Shown here in pieces: positions 1-11,217 of a stretch of DNA of 64,000 bases. The notes beneath the pieces were generated by a model. It searched no databases, was not told the DNA's origin, and saw only the letters and a program-made list of their open reading frames with translations. Made by a program: the position numbers and the translations under genes. Positions within the stretch are counted from its first letter, which is position 1; each line of letters opens with the position of its first letter. This DNA comes from Hydractinia symbiolongicarpus. Its lineage: Eukaryota; Cnidaria; Hydrozoa; Anthoathecata; Hydractiniidae. The stretch spans positions 13,020,001-13,084,000 of the forward strand of contig NC_079884.1 in NCBI RefSeq assembly GCF_029227915.1. Direction: 5' to 3'.

Positions 1-1014
1 TGCAAACATTTATAAGGACTATAAGACAGATGGAAATGAAATTTTCATTTCGCCCCAGAAACTAAATTTCTGCCTTATTTATCTTTGTGAAGCCCGTTTG
101 ACACTTTGTTTTAATATAATAGTTTTAAAATTACGCCATGTCTTCGTCAATAGTTGATTTAAATCTCAAGTGTGATTTAGCTTTGATACATCTCTCATGA
201 AGCAAATTGTGAAATGTCATTTTCAAACGAATACGCACTGTAACATTCATTTGAATAGAAACCATACATCTAGTATACCATACATTTAGCTATATTATGA
301 AGGCATACAGCTAGTTATATACACTCTTTGTTAAGAATTACTTACTAGCTGGAAGTCTCGTGGTAAAAATTCACCGATGGAAACTGCAGTAACCAATATC
401 CATTAAAAAGGTTGTCTTACAAACAACAATCAGTTTCCAGTACTTTGATATCGGAAATGGAAGAAAATCAAACGCTATTTTGTCACAAGGAATCTTAAAC
501 AAGATAACTAACACACTCATAACAAAAATTAAAATTGAAGAAAACTAACCAAAAACCCAACCCAATCCTGCGTTCTTTCTTTCCTTTCCATTCCGATATG
601 CTTGTAAAAAAACCTTACTTACTCATAGTGCTGGCGTACAAAATACAGCTAATATGTATCCTCTTATTATGGAATAATATTCCATGGCTTTTTTCAATTT
701 TTTAGCGATAAGAGGTGAGGCCTTCGCTTTTTTTGTCCTACGGATTTCTTTAAGACTACATACCCGCATACGTAAAGAAATTCTGAGATCTCACAATAAG
801 CCCTAAGCATGAATAACTCTTGTAATAAAGTTCTCCAAACTTCACCTTTCAGGGTTATAAATCAATGATTGATTGTTAGCAAATGACATCAATAAATCGA
901 ATCCTGTTATTTTGACATTGAGAAAAGTTACTAATATAAAAGAAGAAAAGAAATATAGAAAAGTCAATCTTGAAAAGTTAACTGTAGTATTTACAGAAAG
1001 TAGAAACTGCAAAG
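1..1014. other. Gene-free AT-rich stretch
   Basis: No ORF with recognisable domains, no RNA gene and no clear repeat family is visible. It lies directly upstream of a candidate signal-peptide exon at 1015, so it may include promoter and 5' UTR of the first receptor copy, but no promoter element can be named with confidence. Confidence 0.5.
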
Positions 1015-1074
1015 ATGATGTGTCTCTTATTTTATGTAACTTGTTTACAATTCGTTGTGGTGCATACTGCTACG
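1015..1074 (+). CDS. Candidate signal-peptide exon of receptor copy A
   Basis: Twenty codons start with Met-Met, followed by a hydrophobic run (about residues 3-17) and a small-residue end (HTAT), then a GTATTT splice donor. This is the pattern of a secretory signal exon. The same design (Met-Met, hydrophobic core, ...VHA.., GTATTT donor) recurs at 5859-5912, upstream of receptor copy B, and the two stretches align at the DNA level. That pairing is the main support. The exon ends in phase 0 while the next recognised exon (2177) needs one base from an upstream exon, so at least one small phase 0-to-1 exon remains unfound between them. Copy B has exactly such an exon (13808-13844). Could be chance. 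Confidence 0.45.
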
Positions 1075-2176
1075 GTATTTGTTTTTTTCTTATTTGTATT
1101 ACGTCATTGTTGCTATCATTTGCCTAAATATGTTGAAAGAGTTTTACTTGTTTACATTTTTTAAAATATTATTATATTTATTATATTTATTATATATATT
1201 ATTATATTTATTATTTATTTATTTATTTCTTCCCACTTAATAAATTCTATTCAACGCGTGCCCGTCTTAACGGGATTCCACTGTATTATTTTATTTATAC
1301 ACATGCCTACTGGAGCCTTCTATAACGTAAATCGAACCACGCGATGTAAGTCAAGTATATTTCTATATTTCTTACGAAAAGTGAAAAAAAAAACACAGAC
1401 TATATGGGTGCAAAATTGTGAACCAAATTTTTTTAAATAAGGTGAGAAGAGATTTCAGACCACATACAGAGAAATTTTAAGCGCAGAAGAAAAGCGTTTT
1501 TAAATTGAAAAAGGAGTGAGCCATATGGGCCATTTTGGCAAACTAGTTTAACTAAAAGTTGTCATCGCACACCAATATTTAATACTAGCCGGTGGCCCGT
1601 ACAAAAATCCACTGGGACGCCTGTCTTTTTTATATCGCATTTCGTGTTTTTGTAACAGGACGCGTCTTACGCAGATAAACAAAAGACGGAAAACGGTTAT
1701 TAATAAAATGGTATTTATATACAACCCAAAATTTTTTGTCTTTTTTATATATTTTTTGGTATATTCATTTAGCTTCCACATAAAAACCTTGATGACGGTG
1801 TTACAAAAGGTAGGGCACCCTTTTTTATCTTGTTACCAAATATTACTTTTTGGTGATTACAATACGTCATTTGTCATCAAAGTACACGTAAAGTACACAG
1901 CATGAGAATTAAATTCGCTGTTTATTTCGTCAGACGAAATGTTAGTAAAAAAAAAGATTTTTAAAGTTTTGTACTTACTAAAAAAAAATTTAATACTAAC
2001 AGTTATACTGAAATATTATTCTTTCTGAGAGTTATTAAAACAAAATAAAAAAATACGGAACCGTACGCTCCATCTCGTCCCCAGAGATTATTGTCAGAAA
2101 GAGAAAAAATCCCTGAGGACAAGGTTGCCATATTCCCACAATGTAACACTAAATAATATAGAACATATTTGTTTAG
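1075..2176. other. Presumed first intron of copy A with repeats
   Basis: AT-rich sequence with TTATTA simple repeats near 1165-1235. At about 1586-1700 there is a degenerate copy of the dispersed repeat built around the words CCCGT..AAAAATCCACTGGG and ACAGGACGCG (see the array at 38.8-39.5 kb). A small foldback element lies at 2072-2128. No Ig-coding exon like those at 12.35-13.24 kb was recognised. Confidence 0.5.
2072..2128. repeat. Short foldback element (CTCGTCCCCAG family)
   Basis: Left arm begins CTCGTCCCCAGAGA and the right arm reads TCCCTGAGGACAAGG, which is its imperfect reverse complement, with a short loop. Many relatives occur in the window (23756-23846, 25085-25278, 32755-32828, 40873-40960 among others). 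It ends about 50 bases before the acceptor of the exon at 2177. Confidence 0.5.
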
Positions 2177-4144
2177 GCTGCAGAGGTGCTGATAACAATC
2201 CTAATGGATACCCTGGTCAAATCCCCACAAACACAATAACAGGTTCCTGTAGAAAATCTGATCAATATGGCGGATATTATTTTTTGATCACATGGGGTCA
2301 ACCAATTGGTATGGGCAATAATTTTTTCAAACTAACTCTTATATGATATTGAGAATAAATCTTTTCATCAGCTTTTTTGTTTTCGTTCAGATGCAAAAAC
2401 TAAACCAGCCAGCGGTTATCAAGTAACATTTGATTATGGTTCGTTCTCCTTTATCTGTTTCCAAGTGAAAGTAAGTTGCTTTAAATACTGAAAAAGGTTC
2501 GTGGTCAATCTTTTGTGCATTTTGCAATTTTTTGACCAATGATTGTTTAAAATGTTTAAAATAGTTGGTGGTGTGATACTTATACTTCGTTTTGTCAAGT
2601 TTCGTACGTTGCTTACATACGAGCCTTGTTTTTTTTCTAGAACGACACAAATCAGTTTATTTTTACAAAGAAGAGAGGTTTCGTGGAAGGTCAAATTTAT
2701 GATTTAGCGGTAATATTTATTTTCTAATTTTTTAAAAAGTATTTATTTACCTCCTCCATGTATCTTGGCTACCTTGTTGATGTTAACAAAGTAAGATCTA
2801 ACCCAGTCTTTAAGGCCTCCTGTTAGAATTTTCTTAAATTAGGAATGTCGCCTTCACCAATAAAAAAGCGAAAATTGACGCCTGAGGACGAGGTTGAGTA
2901 AGATTTAACAACTTTCTTTTAGATTATTCCTCGTCCCACACCATACGCGCTTTCAACAAAGATGGTCCGTATCGGCAAATGTCCAAGTAAGTTATATTAA
3001 TACACATAATGTTCAATGTATTTTTTATTTCACATACTAAGGCAGAACTATTGTGTTATAACAGGATCGTCCAGCCTCGTTCCCAGCGCATTTGGCCTTG
3101 TTGATGAAGTTGATAGCGGCGAAAAGTTGGCCACTCCGTAATAACGGTTTAGGGACCACAAAACCCTGGCGACATGGTTGAGGATCGTCGACATTTAGAA
3201 GTTGATGGTGGCCGCCCACTCGCCACTTTCGCTAAACAATGTTTTTGTTAAAACCTGTCCCAATCAGAGTTTTCAAAATGTTTCTAAAACGTCTGGGAAT
3301 CGGAAGTTTTGAAGGCTTTCGAAAGCCACTTTTTCATAATAATCGAATTTCGCAACCTCATCATCCCCAGGCTTGATAGTCTTTATTTGGACGGAATTCG
3401 AACAAGGTCCTGGTCGGTCACGTGACAAATTTGATTGGATGTATGATCATGCATAATTTAAACGATTGATTTTCCTGCAAGTGATATCCCGCCAGTTATC
3501 GAATAAGAAGTGAGATTGTAAAAAGACTGGAGAAAAGTTTGCGAATTTTAGTCTAGTTTCAGTGCCGTTTTTTTAGGAGGGAAGAAAAAGGGGGTTTGAT
3601 TTTAATTTTAATGTCTCCGCGAGAATAAAACACGCCGAGGGGGGTTTAAAGATTAGCAACTCTTAGATTTGTGGAAACGCATTGAAATTCAATACAATCT
3701 GTGAAACGCACACGTTTTAGGGACACGGGAACGGTATTGTTATTTTTTCTGATCCTTTTTTAATAACATTGCTATGGCATTGAATTTACACATTATATTT
3801 TACCGTAGATATACTAAAAGGATATATCCATGATATGACCAATAATTTTTATAAGAATTTATTTTCGGTGTAGAACAGGCCTTACAGTAATAACCTCGGT
3901 ATCACGTTGTCACGTGATTCCCCTTCTCAAACAACTTGTTTTTATTCTGTCAAGTCTGTCTACGGGAAAATAAATAAGTTTAATTTCATTTAAGCAAAGC
4001 GGATTAGAAAGTAATTAAGTTTGTATTTCTATTCTGTATTTTCTTTTTATAGCTGATTTAAAACATCCTCCTCTCATGACACGAAAAGAAATGCACACAA
4101 CATCCACTGTACAACCGAAGGTTTATGGAAAGAAAACAAAATAA
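2177..4144 (+). CDS. IL-17-receptor-like paralog A: ectodomain only, stops before the membrane segment
   Basis: Exons 2177-2308, 2391-2470, 2641-2709, 2923-2986 and 4053-4144 match, in order, phase and nearly in length, exons 4-8 of the full receptor B (132, 80, 69/63, 64 bases, then the membrane exon). All have AG acceptors and GT donors, and the joined frame is open. It encodes the cysteine-containing extracellular module (GADNNPNGYPGQIP near the start, CFQVK, VEGQIYDLA, IIPRPTP, IGKCP). The last exon aligns with the B membrane exon but reaches TAA at 4142-4144, after GKKTK, where B continues KKTNKWW into its membrane helix. The DNA resumes similarity after a small indel. No membrane segment or SEFIR exon follows before copy B. 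It may be a secreted decoy receptor or a decaying pseudogene. The open exons and intact splice sites favour a gene that was recently functional. Confidence 0.72.
2987..4052. other. Intron of receptor copy A
   Basis: Contains a CTCGTTCCCAGCGC foldback-type end near 3071 and a locally less AT-rich stretch (about 3060-3240) with an antisense open frame of 60 codons that shows no recognisable domain. Nothing else identifiable. Confidence 0.4.
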
Positions 4145-4289
4145 GCACGGTTGATTTAGTTTTGTAATACAAACATATTTAGGCAACGGCCTTTCTATAA
4201 CCATGGTGACAGGTAACTAAATGAAAAAAAGAACAACTAATCGTATTTTTGGATTCTTTTTTGCGTCACAAACTATCTCTTTAATAATA

Positions 4290-4925
4290 GCCGTATTTCG
4301 TTTGTCTGTTTGTACGCGAAACAAAAGTCGTGTTACAAAAATACGAAATGGTATATATGAAAGACGGGCAAACCCGTGGATTTGTCCACAGTTTATGATT
4401 TACCCACTATTCTATATAATACCCGTTTACGTGTGTCTGTCTGTCACGCAAAATGGTACCACAAGTAGGGAGACGCACGCAATGAGGTATATTTAGTCGC
4501 CCGTCCTTTATAGATCGCATTTCGTTTTTCGTACCAGACTGACAAATAGACGGACGGCGGCTATTTTTATATACTAGACGTCAACCCGTGGAAGAATCCA
4601 TTCCATTTACTACTATATTATTACCTGCACTTTCTTTGAAAAATTGTTTAAAACATATAGGAGATATAAAATTGGTGTAGATAGAGCGTTATTCTCGAGG
4701 AAAAATTAGCGGGAATTCGCCCGTCACAACAAAGTCGATAATCTCTATAATAATAGACGTCGTCTGTCTGTCTCTGCGCAGACCCCCCCCCCCCCCCCCC
4801 CCCCCGCTGAGTGAGAAAATCATGTTACGGAAACACGAATATCAAATGCAAGATGTTTTTATCCACTTTGTTGAGACGTGTAAATATAAAGGACGGGCAA
4901 ACCCGTGAATTTTTTCACGGGCAAC
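4290..4925. repeat. Cluster of dispersed CCCGTGG/CCACGGG repeat copies, with poly-C tract
   Basis: Several copies in both orientations of a repeat whose diagnostic words are ACGGGCAAACCCGTGGA, TCGCCCGTCCTTTATA, CGCATTTCG and GACGG..CGGCTATT. Copies are visible at about 4345-4460, 4495-4600 and 4740-4925. A run of 23 C residues lies at 4783-4805. The family forms a tandem array at 38.8-39.5 kb. Confidence 0.7.
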
Positions 4926-5017
4926 GACTAGTATGTATAGAATGTGTTATTTGTAGCTTGAATAATATTATTTACTTGGGCCATCAAGACAAAAAAAAAC
5001 AAGTTAAAATTGTGCTA

Positions 5018-5575
5018 CAGTAGACGTCCGTTAATTCGAATGCCGCTTAAGTCGAACTTTCCGTTATTTCGAACAAATTGCCAAGTCCCTTGAGTTTGGT
5101 TTAATAAAGTCTTATATTTTGAGCTGCTTAATTCGAACTCCGCTAATTCGAACATTTCGCTAATTCGAACAATTTTTTGGTCCCAAGGCTGCATTATGCT
5201 CGTTAATTCGAAATTTTGTGTATCGATAAATAAAATCTTGGGAAAATGGGAAAATAAAAAAATAAAAACGTTTTCATATTTATTCATTTTTATTGCATCA
5301 ATGGTGGCAAATTTCCTTAAATTTATTAATTAAATTGGCATTTTTAATAAAAGGAAGTTTACATAGAATTTGGAGGCCTTGACCATCGCCAAGCAAACAA
5401 CATTAAAAGATTTTATAAAAAATTGTAGTAAAGTTGTAATAAAGTTATATTAGCATAAAACCTTTAAACGTTTATTAAAATTCTTGTTTTTTCCGAACTT
5501 CCGATAATCCGAACATTCGTTAATTCGAGCAAATAATTTAGTCCCTTGCGTGTTCGAATTAACGGACGTCTACTG
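5018..5575. mobile_element. Tigger/pogo-like MITE, 558 bp
   Basis: Perfect terminal inverted repeats of about 23 bases (CAGTAGACGTCCGTTAATTCGA and its complement), flanked by TA on both sides (5016-5017 and 5576-5577). The interior carries many subterminal AATTCGAAC words and no transposase. The CAG terminus, TA duplication and lack of coding capacity fit a non-autonomous Tc1-mariner/pogo element. The long antisense frame at 5015-5287 is contained in the element and is not taken as a gene. Confidence 0.85.
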
Positions 5576-5858
5576 TATAGGCTTCGTCCCCAGAGATTTT
5601 TGCCTTTTTATCAAGTATTCCTGGGTACAAGGGTGTGTAATAGCTTCCCCTCCACGTGCGCATAATTTTTACTGAAATAAGCTCTGCGTTGAAGTGTCTC
5701 GCCTTCGGGGTTACAATCCAATGGTCAGCGTATGTCAGCGACATGCGTCACAAATCGAAACATGATATTCAGAAACTACGACAAAAAAAAAAAGCAGAAT
5801 CCAAACGGATTTCTAGACTGGTATGAATGACAAATAGTATGTTAAAAGGAACATATGA

Positions 5859-5912
5859 ATGATGCTGTTTTATTTAATGTGTGTACACTTGGTTTTGGTG
5901 CATGCTTCTAAG
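5859..5912 (+). CDS. Candidate signal-peptide exon of receptor copy B
   Basis: Eighteen codons, Met-Met then a hydrophobic core (LFYLMCVHLVLVHA), ending at a GTATTT donor. It aligns with the exon at 1015-1074, and both lie upstream of paralogous receptor exons. The acceptor of the first Ig exon (12352) needs one base from upstream while this exon ends in phase 0, so a further small exon or another first exon is required. The 6.4-kb gap holds several transposons that may have lengthened the intron. Confidence 0.42.
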
Positions 5913-7609
5913 GTATTTTTTTACTTTAATTTAAATTTTAATCAGATATAAAATCTGACTGGAAGCTAGGTGTATAGCTAGCCGCTAATTAGCTGCAATT
6001 TTAAAAGGTCATGTGATCTTATTAAGTATTAAGCTATACATTACTGCAATTAATTTTTAATGACATCCATTGAATTATTTTTAATTAGCTAATACCTTTA
6101 TTAATGCTTCAAATAAACACAGGAGGGAAAGGGAAGCTGCCCTATCTAGCAGAAACGACAAATTAAAAAATACAATGATCAGTCGGCTGGTGAAATATTT
6201 AACATATTGTCAAATAGAGGAATTAATTCAAGCTGTGTCTTGGTCACAGAGTACTGATAATTAGCCTGAGGATAGTTAGCTGATATTATTATATGATATA
6301 TACAGTAGCTGGTCATACAGCAAATCTATAGATCAAATACACTAAAATTTGACTATAAAAGATTATCGTCCATTCTTATTGCCTTTTCTTTTTGCCCCTT
6401 CTTTTGCCTGTCGTCTTTTGCCAATTGTATGTGCAAACTTCTGCATATGCCTAAATTCATTTCAGGCTCTTACATAAACAATTTTCTTTCACGCAAATCT
6501 GACTCAATATGTCCATAATAGCTTGGTATAAAAGGGTAATCATTAACCCCATTCCTGCTGGGGCTTTTAGCGGCTCCTCAATGCTGGGGGAGGGTTGGGA
6601 CTGTTTTGCTCCCCCCCCCACTCCATAATTTTTACAATTGTTGTCCGTTGGACTTGAAACTTACCACAAGTGTTGTCCAGGTATTAATAAACAATTTGGT
6701 GAAAAAATTGATGACGCTAGCATTTTTTGGTGATGAGGTCATGACATATAGAAAAAAAGTACTAATTTTGAATCAGCCCCCCTCCTGCACAAATAGGGTT
6801 AAAGTAATATTGACATCTTACATGGCTCATTGAAGTTTAAATTAAAGATTTATAGGAAGTTTTACAAACAACATAAATAACATTGATAGAATTAAAAGTT
6901 TCACTTAACTCGTTAGGGTTAAATTTCTAATTCTTGCAATAGATATTTGGTCATGAATGTGTCTTATTGTTTTTTTTAAAAGCCATGTTGCTTTTTGAGG
7001 TCAGCATTAATTAATATGCTTTGTCCTAAAAATTTGTCTTTCTGTATTTTTTTTTTTTTTTATACAAAACTATTTTAAAAGGGAACATATTCAGCACATA
7101 CTTAATTTTTTTTTTTTTTTACATTTTCATTATTATTCTTATTAAAAAAACTGACTGGATACCACCTGCATAAACTGAAATATTGTCTAAAAATGTGATT
7201 TGGAAACTGTCGCTTTGATTGGAATTCACAATTAGTTCATATACCTATTAACTTTTTAAGATTTTTTTAACCTGTACTAATATGTTAAATAAACAATAAA
7301 CTACTTTCTGTTTGTTTTTTTAAAGAAAATGACAAGTGAAAGAGGATATGAAAGTGTTTCCTCTATTTCCAGGCCGTGAATAGGATAATAGGATAACGGA
7401 CAATGAACTGTGAATGATGATGATGGATGTGGAAACACACATCAACCTATCCTTCCAGACTTACCCTTTACATCTTTAATTATAGAGATAGATCTTATGT
7501 GAATACCCTAACTCTGTCTTTCTGTAACTTTCACGAACAGATAGATAGATAGATGTGCATATTTTACATGGCTAGCCTCACAAATATCGAGGGATATACC
7601 CTGTCTATT
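5913..7609. other. Gene-free stretch
   Basis: AT-rich with homopolymer T runs near 7049 and 7109 and a short C-rich box near 6611. No coding exon, RNA gene or named element recognised. Probably intron of receptor B if the exon at 5859 is real. Confidence 0.45.
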
Positions 7610-7893
7610 ATTTCCAGGAGGGGCCATGGCTTAGATGGAGAGTCCTAGAGTATTTAATGCTCATTTTGAGCTACGCAGACCCAATTAGTAGGGCCCACGC
7701 TCTACTAGACAACTCCCGGCAACATCCAACGGCCCACACAGTGTGCCATCTCCCCAATTTCCCTCACATGGCTTGGGTTAACCCGGGGCTATGGTAACAT
7801 TCACTCGCCCATGTTGAATCGCCGTCAAGAGGAATCGAACCCCGGTCTCCCGCACAGAGTACGAAAGCTATAACCACTAATCTACGGCGCCAC
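7610..7893 (-). repeat. tRNA-derived SINE
   Basis: On the minus strand the element starts at about 7893 with a tRNA-like head: an A-box-like TAGATTAGTGG and, some 40 bases on, a B-box GGTTCGATTCC. A unique GC-richer body follows, down to about 7610. The sharp rise in GC against the flanks marks both ends. It is a different family from the SINEs at 22.3, 50.6 and 55.4 kb. Confidence 0.7.
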
Positions 7894-10181
7894 AAAATTA
7901 ATTTACAAATAATCTCTTGCATGAAGTTATAGTCCTACATCAATAATGTGTTATTGCTATTAGTGAAGCTATATTTCAATGGAATTATAATTCTGCATTA
8001 GTAACTGGGAGCCACCTGGGGCCAAAATGAAGTGAATTCCCAAAGTTTGATCATCTTGGCCATTTCAGAATAGACATGTTGACGTATCCAAAAAACCTTA
8101 TATGAGTCAGTATCTTCTCACTCACTTGTCAAACACATCCTACACATTATTTTGGCCAGCGTTTCAAGAACTTGCCATGACAATGGTCTATCAAATTTCT
8201 CTTTATCAAAATTATTTTTATATAGACTGATCCTCATGACTACTTCCTTTCCTTTTTCCCCATTCAACTGTTTTTTAAGTTTTTTTTTTGGGTATTTTTT
8301 AGGTTGACGTTCGCAAAAGTAAAGGTAGGCCTTCACTTATTAAACGTTAAATTTCTGCAGATGAGTTACATCGTTTACATATGTTTACTACACCTGTGCT
8401 GGTTGCCAAATTTTGTTTTTGTGTATATTTGAACAGTTTTCAAAATATTGAAACTGTGTTCAAGATTTAATGCTCCTTTGTTTATGATAACATTCCATTG
8501 ATGTTACATATTCTATTGATGTCATTGAGGTCCTTATTAAGTGTGTTTTTTTGTGAGATAACAGTTGCGTAATCACATAATTATGGCAAACTGCCCAAGT
8601 CATAGATACATCTGATTTTTCTGATCACGAATTCCTTATAATAATGGAGAGAAAAAATCTCTTTTGAAATACTTTTTTAAAAATATCAAGGTTTTAAACA
8701 TTTCCTACAATTTAATTTTACTCTACTACCACTACTATTAATACTAAGAAAGATTTGTTATGGTTCATCTGTTTTTGCTTCCAGTAAAACATTTAAGTCA
8801 AACACTTGTGTGGCTCATAGCCTTTGAGAATACAGTTTTGCTCTATACTGTCCTTTCTTTATCAATTTTCATTTTATTTAACCTTAGTTTATTTATGTTT
8901 CAATTAAATTTTAATTATTTTTAATGAATAAAATATATTTATTTGTTCTATAAAAAAAAGAAAAACATTTAACTAAAACGGCAAAGAACAAAGATTTATT
9001 GGATAAAACAAATATGACACACTCACACTTTTTAAAAACAGGCCTTATCAGAAGTAAATCGTCCTCTGAGCAAATGACTACTTGTGCAGTAGAATTTCCA
9101 TGAGTGATTTTGCTCAGCCTATTTTTTTGGCAAGTCTGAAACAAACCCTCCCTGGGGATGTTTCTTTTAAGTCCACCTTTGGCTGTTGCAACATTGATCA
9201 AGGTCATCATTTATTTTTCAAAGCTTTTGTAATAAGTTTTAAAATTATGTGCATGTGATGCTATCCACATAGTTAACTAGCTTGTGAACATTGATGTTAG
9301 TTTATAGTCGCCATTTTTAAAACTGTCACCAAGAAACTGTCAAGAAAATTAATGGATATAACACAACTACTGTCATGTTTGGCACAAATTCTGGAATAGA
9401 TGCTTGTAATGACACCCTTCTCCATTATGATAATACTATAATTAATATTAAAAATACTATATGGTCAGTTAAATGTTTGTTGCTCATTAAATTGCTTGTG
9501 TAAATATTGATAAAAAATGGACTATTTTTCCTCTGATTAAAAGTAATTCCATTACTTTGTGCAGTGAAAGTGAAAGATAACTTTTTAAAAAAATATCATT
9601 TAAATTTATTTTTTAAAACCAAAACAAAAAAGGGTTTAATGGTATTAAATGGTATTAAAAACAAGAGCTAAAAGAACATGTTAATATTATCTGGGATAAC
9701 AAGTTGGTCGTTGACAATAATTTTCAATCTTTTTGAGTTGTCCAACCCCTATAGTAATCGAAGTACTGCTAGCATAGATTTGGAGGAAATAATTATTTTT
9801 TTTATCAAGATTACGCAAGCGATTTACTGAGATATTGGTCCTAAATATGTATTAAATGGTATTTCAATCTTGAAAACATTTAAAGATTTTGCAAACTAAA
9901 GGAAAAAAATAAGATTTTAGGATGCCCAATTTTGAGTTTAAATTTGGGTAATTGAACGAGGTATTGTTTCTGGTAGTTTTCTCATGATTGTTTAATTTGA
10001 AGTAACCTTCCAAATTTTGACATTTTACGTTTTCCAAGGTTCTTTTAACAATCATCAGTGCTTCTTTATTTATGCAATTCAAGATGCTGAGTACTGATTT
10101 ACCAATTATTTGTTTCACTCGTTTTTCCAATGACTTAAAACGTTCTAATTGTGTATTGTGTAATTCAGCTTAAGCGGACCT
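7894..10181. other. Gene-free stretch
   Basis: AT-rich sequence. Open frames here (for example antisense near 8118-8336 and 8911-9210) show no domain, conserved motif or splice context. Nothing further recognised. Confidence 0.45.
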
Positions 10182-11217
10182 CTATAGGTCAATTGTGTAT
10201 ATTTTGTAAGCAGCATCTTCCATGACATACAGTCTAAGTCGTTTTAACAATTTTAATCTCTGGCTAGCTTTCTTATAAACTTTGTCAAAATTATTATTCA
10301 AATTCAAATATCTGTCAACAATGTTTCCGAGATACTTATATTCTGATACGTTGTTAATTTTTTGTCCTTTATAAGATATATCGAGTTTCTTATTCGTGTT
10401 GTTTAAGCGCTTTGCTGTTCCAAACAGCATCGTTTCTGTTTTACCCTTCTTAAGATTGATAATTAGTTCATTGTCATCGAAATTCTTTGCTATTCTTTTT
10501 AAATCCTTTTCTAGTTTACATTCAATGTCTTCCTTTTTTTCCACTGACATAAATAGCTGTGTCGTCAGCATACATTGTCACTTTGCAAATTATGAGACAG
10601 TCTGGAAAATCGTTGAAGAAAATTAGAAACAATAGGGGACCCAAAATAGATCCTTGGGGTACCCCATTGAACAAAGGCTTTTTCGCTGAGAGTACATCAT
10701 CTTTGGAAACAACTTGGTTTCTATTGAACAAATAATCCGCAAACGACTGAAGTTCTACCCCGTCAATTCCATAGGTGTTTAATTCATTCAACAGAATGCT
10801 ATATCCTATGGTATCGAACATTTTAGTTAAGTCGATGTAGACTACTCCTACCATCAGACCAGTATCAATTAATTTTTGAATGTCATCAAATAAGATAGTT
10901 GAAGCAAGCTTTGTTGATCAGTGATGTCGATATCCTAATTGTGAATTTGTCAACAAATCATTTTGTTCGAGATAAGTTGTCAACTGAGAGTGGATAGCTC
11001 GTTCAAGAATTTTAGAAAATATTGGAAGTATAGAATTTGCTTCTTTCCAGGATGATGGAACAACACCAGTTCTAATTGACATGTTTATAATATAAGCAAG
11101 AGGTTGTGATATGCACTTCGCACAGTCTCTTATCATGCCTGGTGGCAGTTCATCTAAACCCGTAGATTTATTGCGTTTAAGAGTTTTTAGTTTTTTCTCA
11201 ACAAATATTTTCAACAC
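10182..11217 (-). mobile_element. LINE fragment: broken reverse transcriptase
   Basis: Read right to left on the minus strand, three pieces in different frames make a reverse transcriptase of the Jockey/CR1 kind. The finger region (KSTGLDELPP, SWKEANSILPIF) lies at 10918-11217, the palm with VPQGSILGPLLF and catalytic MYADD at about 10522-10854, and the thumb (KTETMLFG, YKYLG) at 10182-10571. A stop plus a gap separates the first two and a frameshift the last two. In the finger part the text jumps from ILPIF straight to SKILER, missing the usual intervening segment. No endonuclease is present. Dead 5'-truncated copy inside the presumed intron of receptor B. Confidence 0.85.

Noticed and set aside
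1548-1781. 77-codon antisense frame
   Set aside because: Overlaps a dispersed repeat copy; no recognisable product.
4221-4496. 91-codon frame as a gene
   Set aside because: It spans copies of the dispersed CCCGTGG repeat and has no domain or splice support.
5015-5287. 90-codon antisense frame as a gene
   Set aside because: Lies within the terminal part of the Tigger-like MITE and arises from its AATTCGAA repeats.
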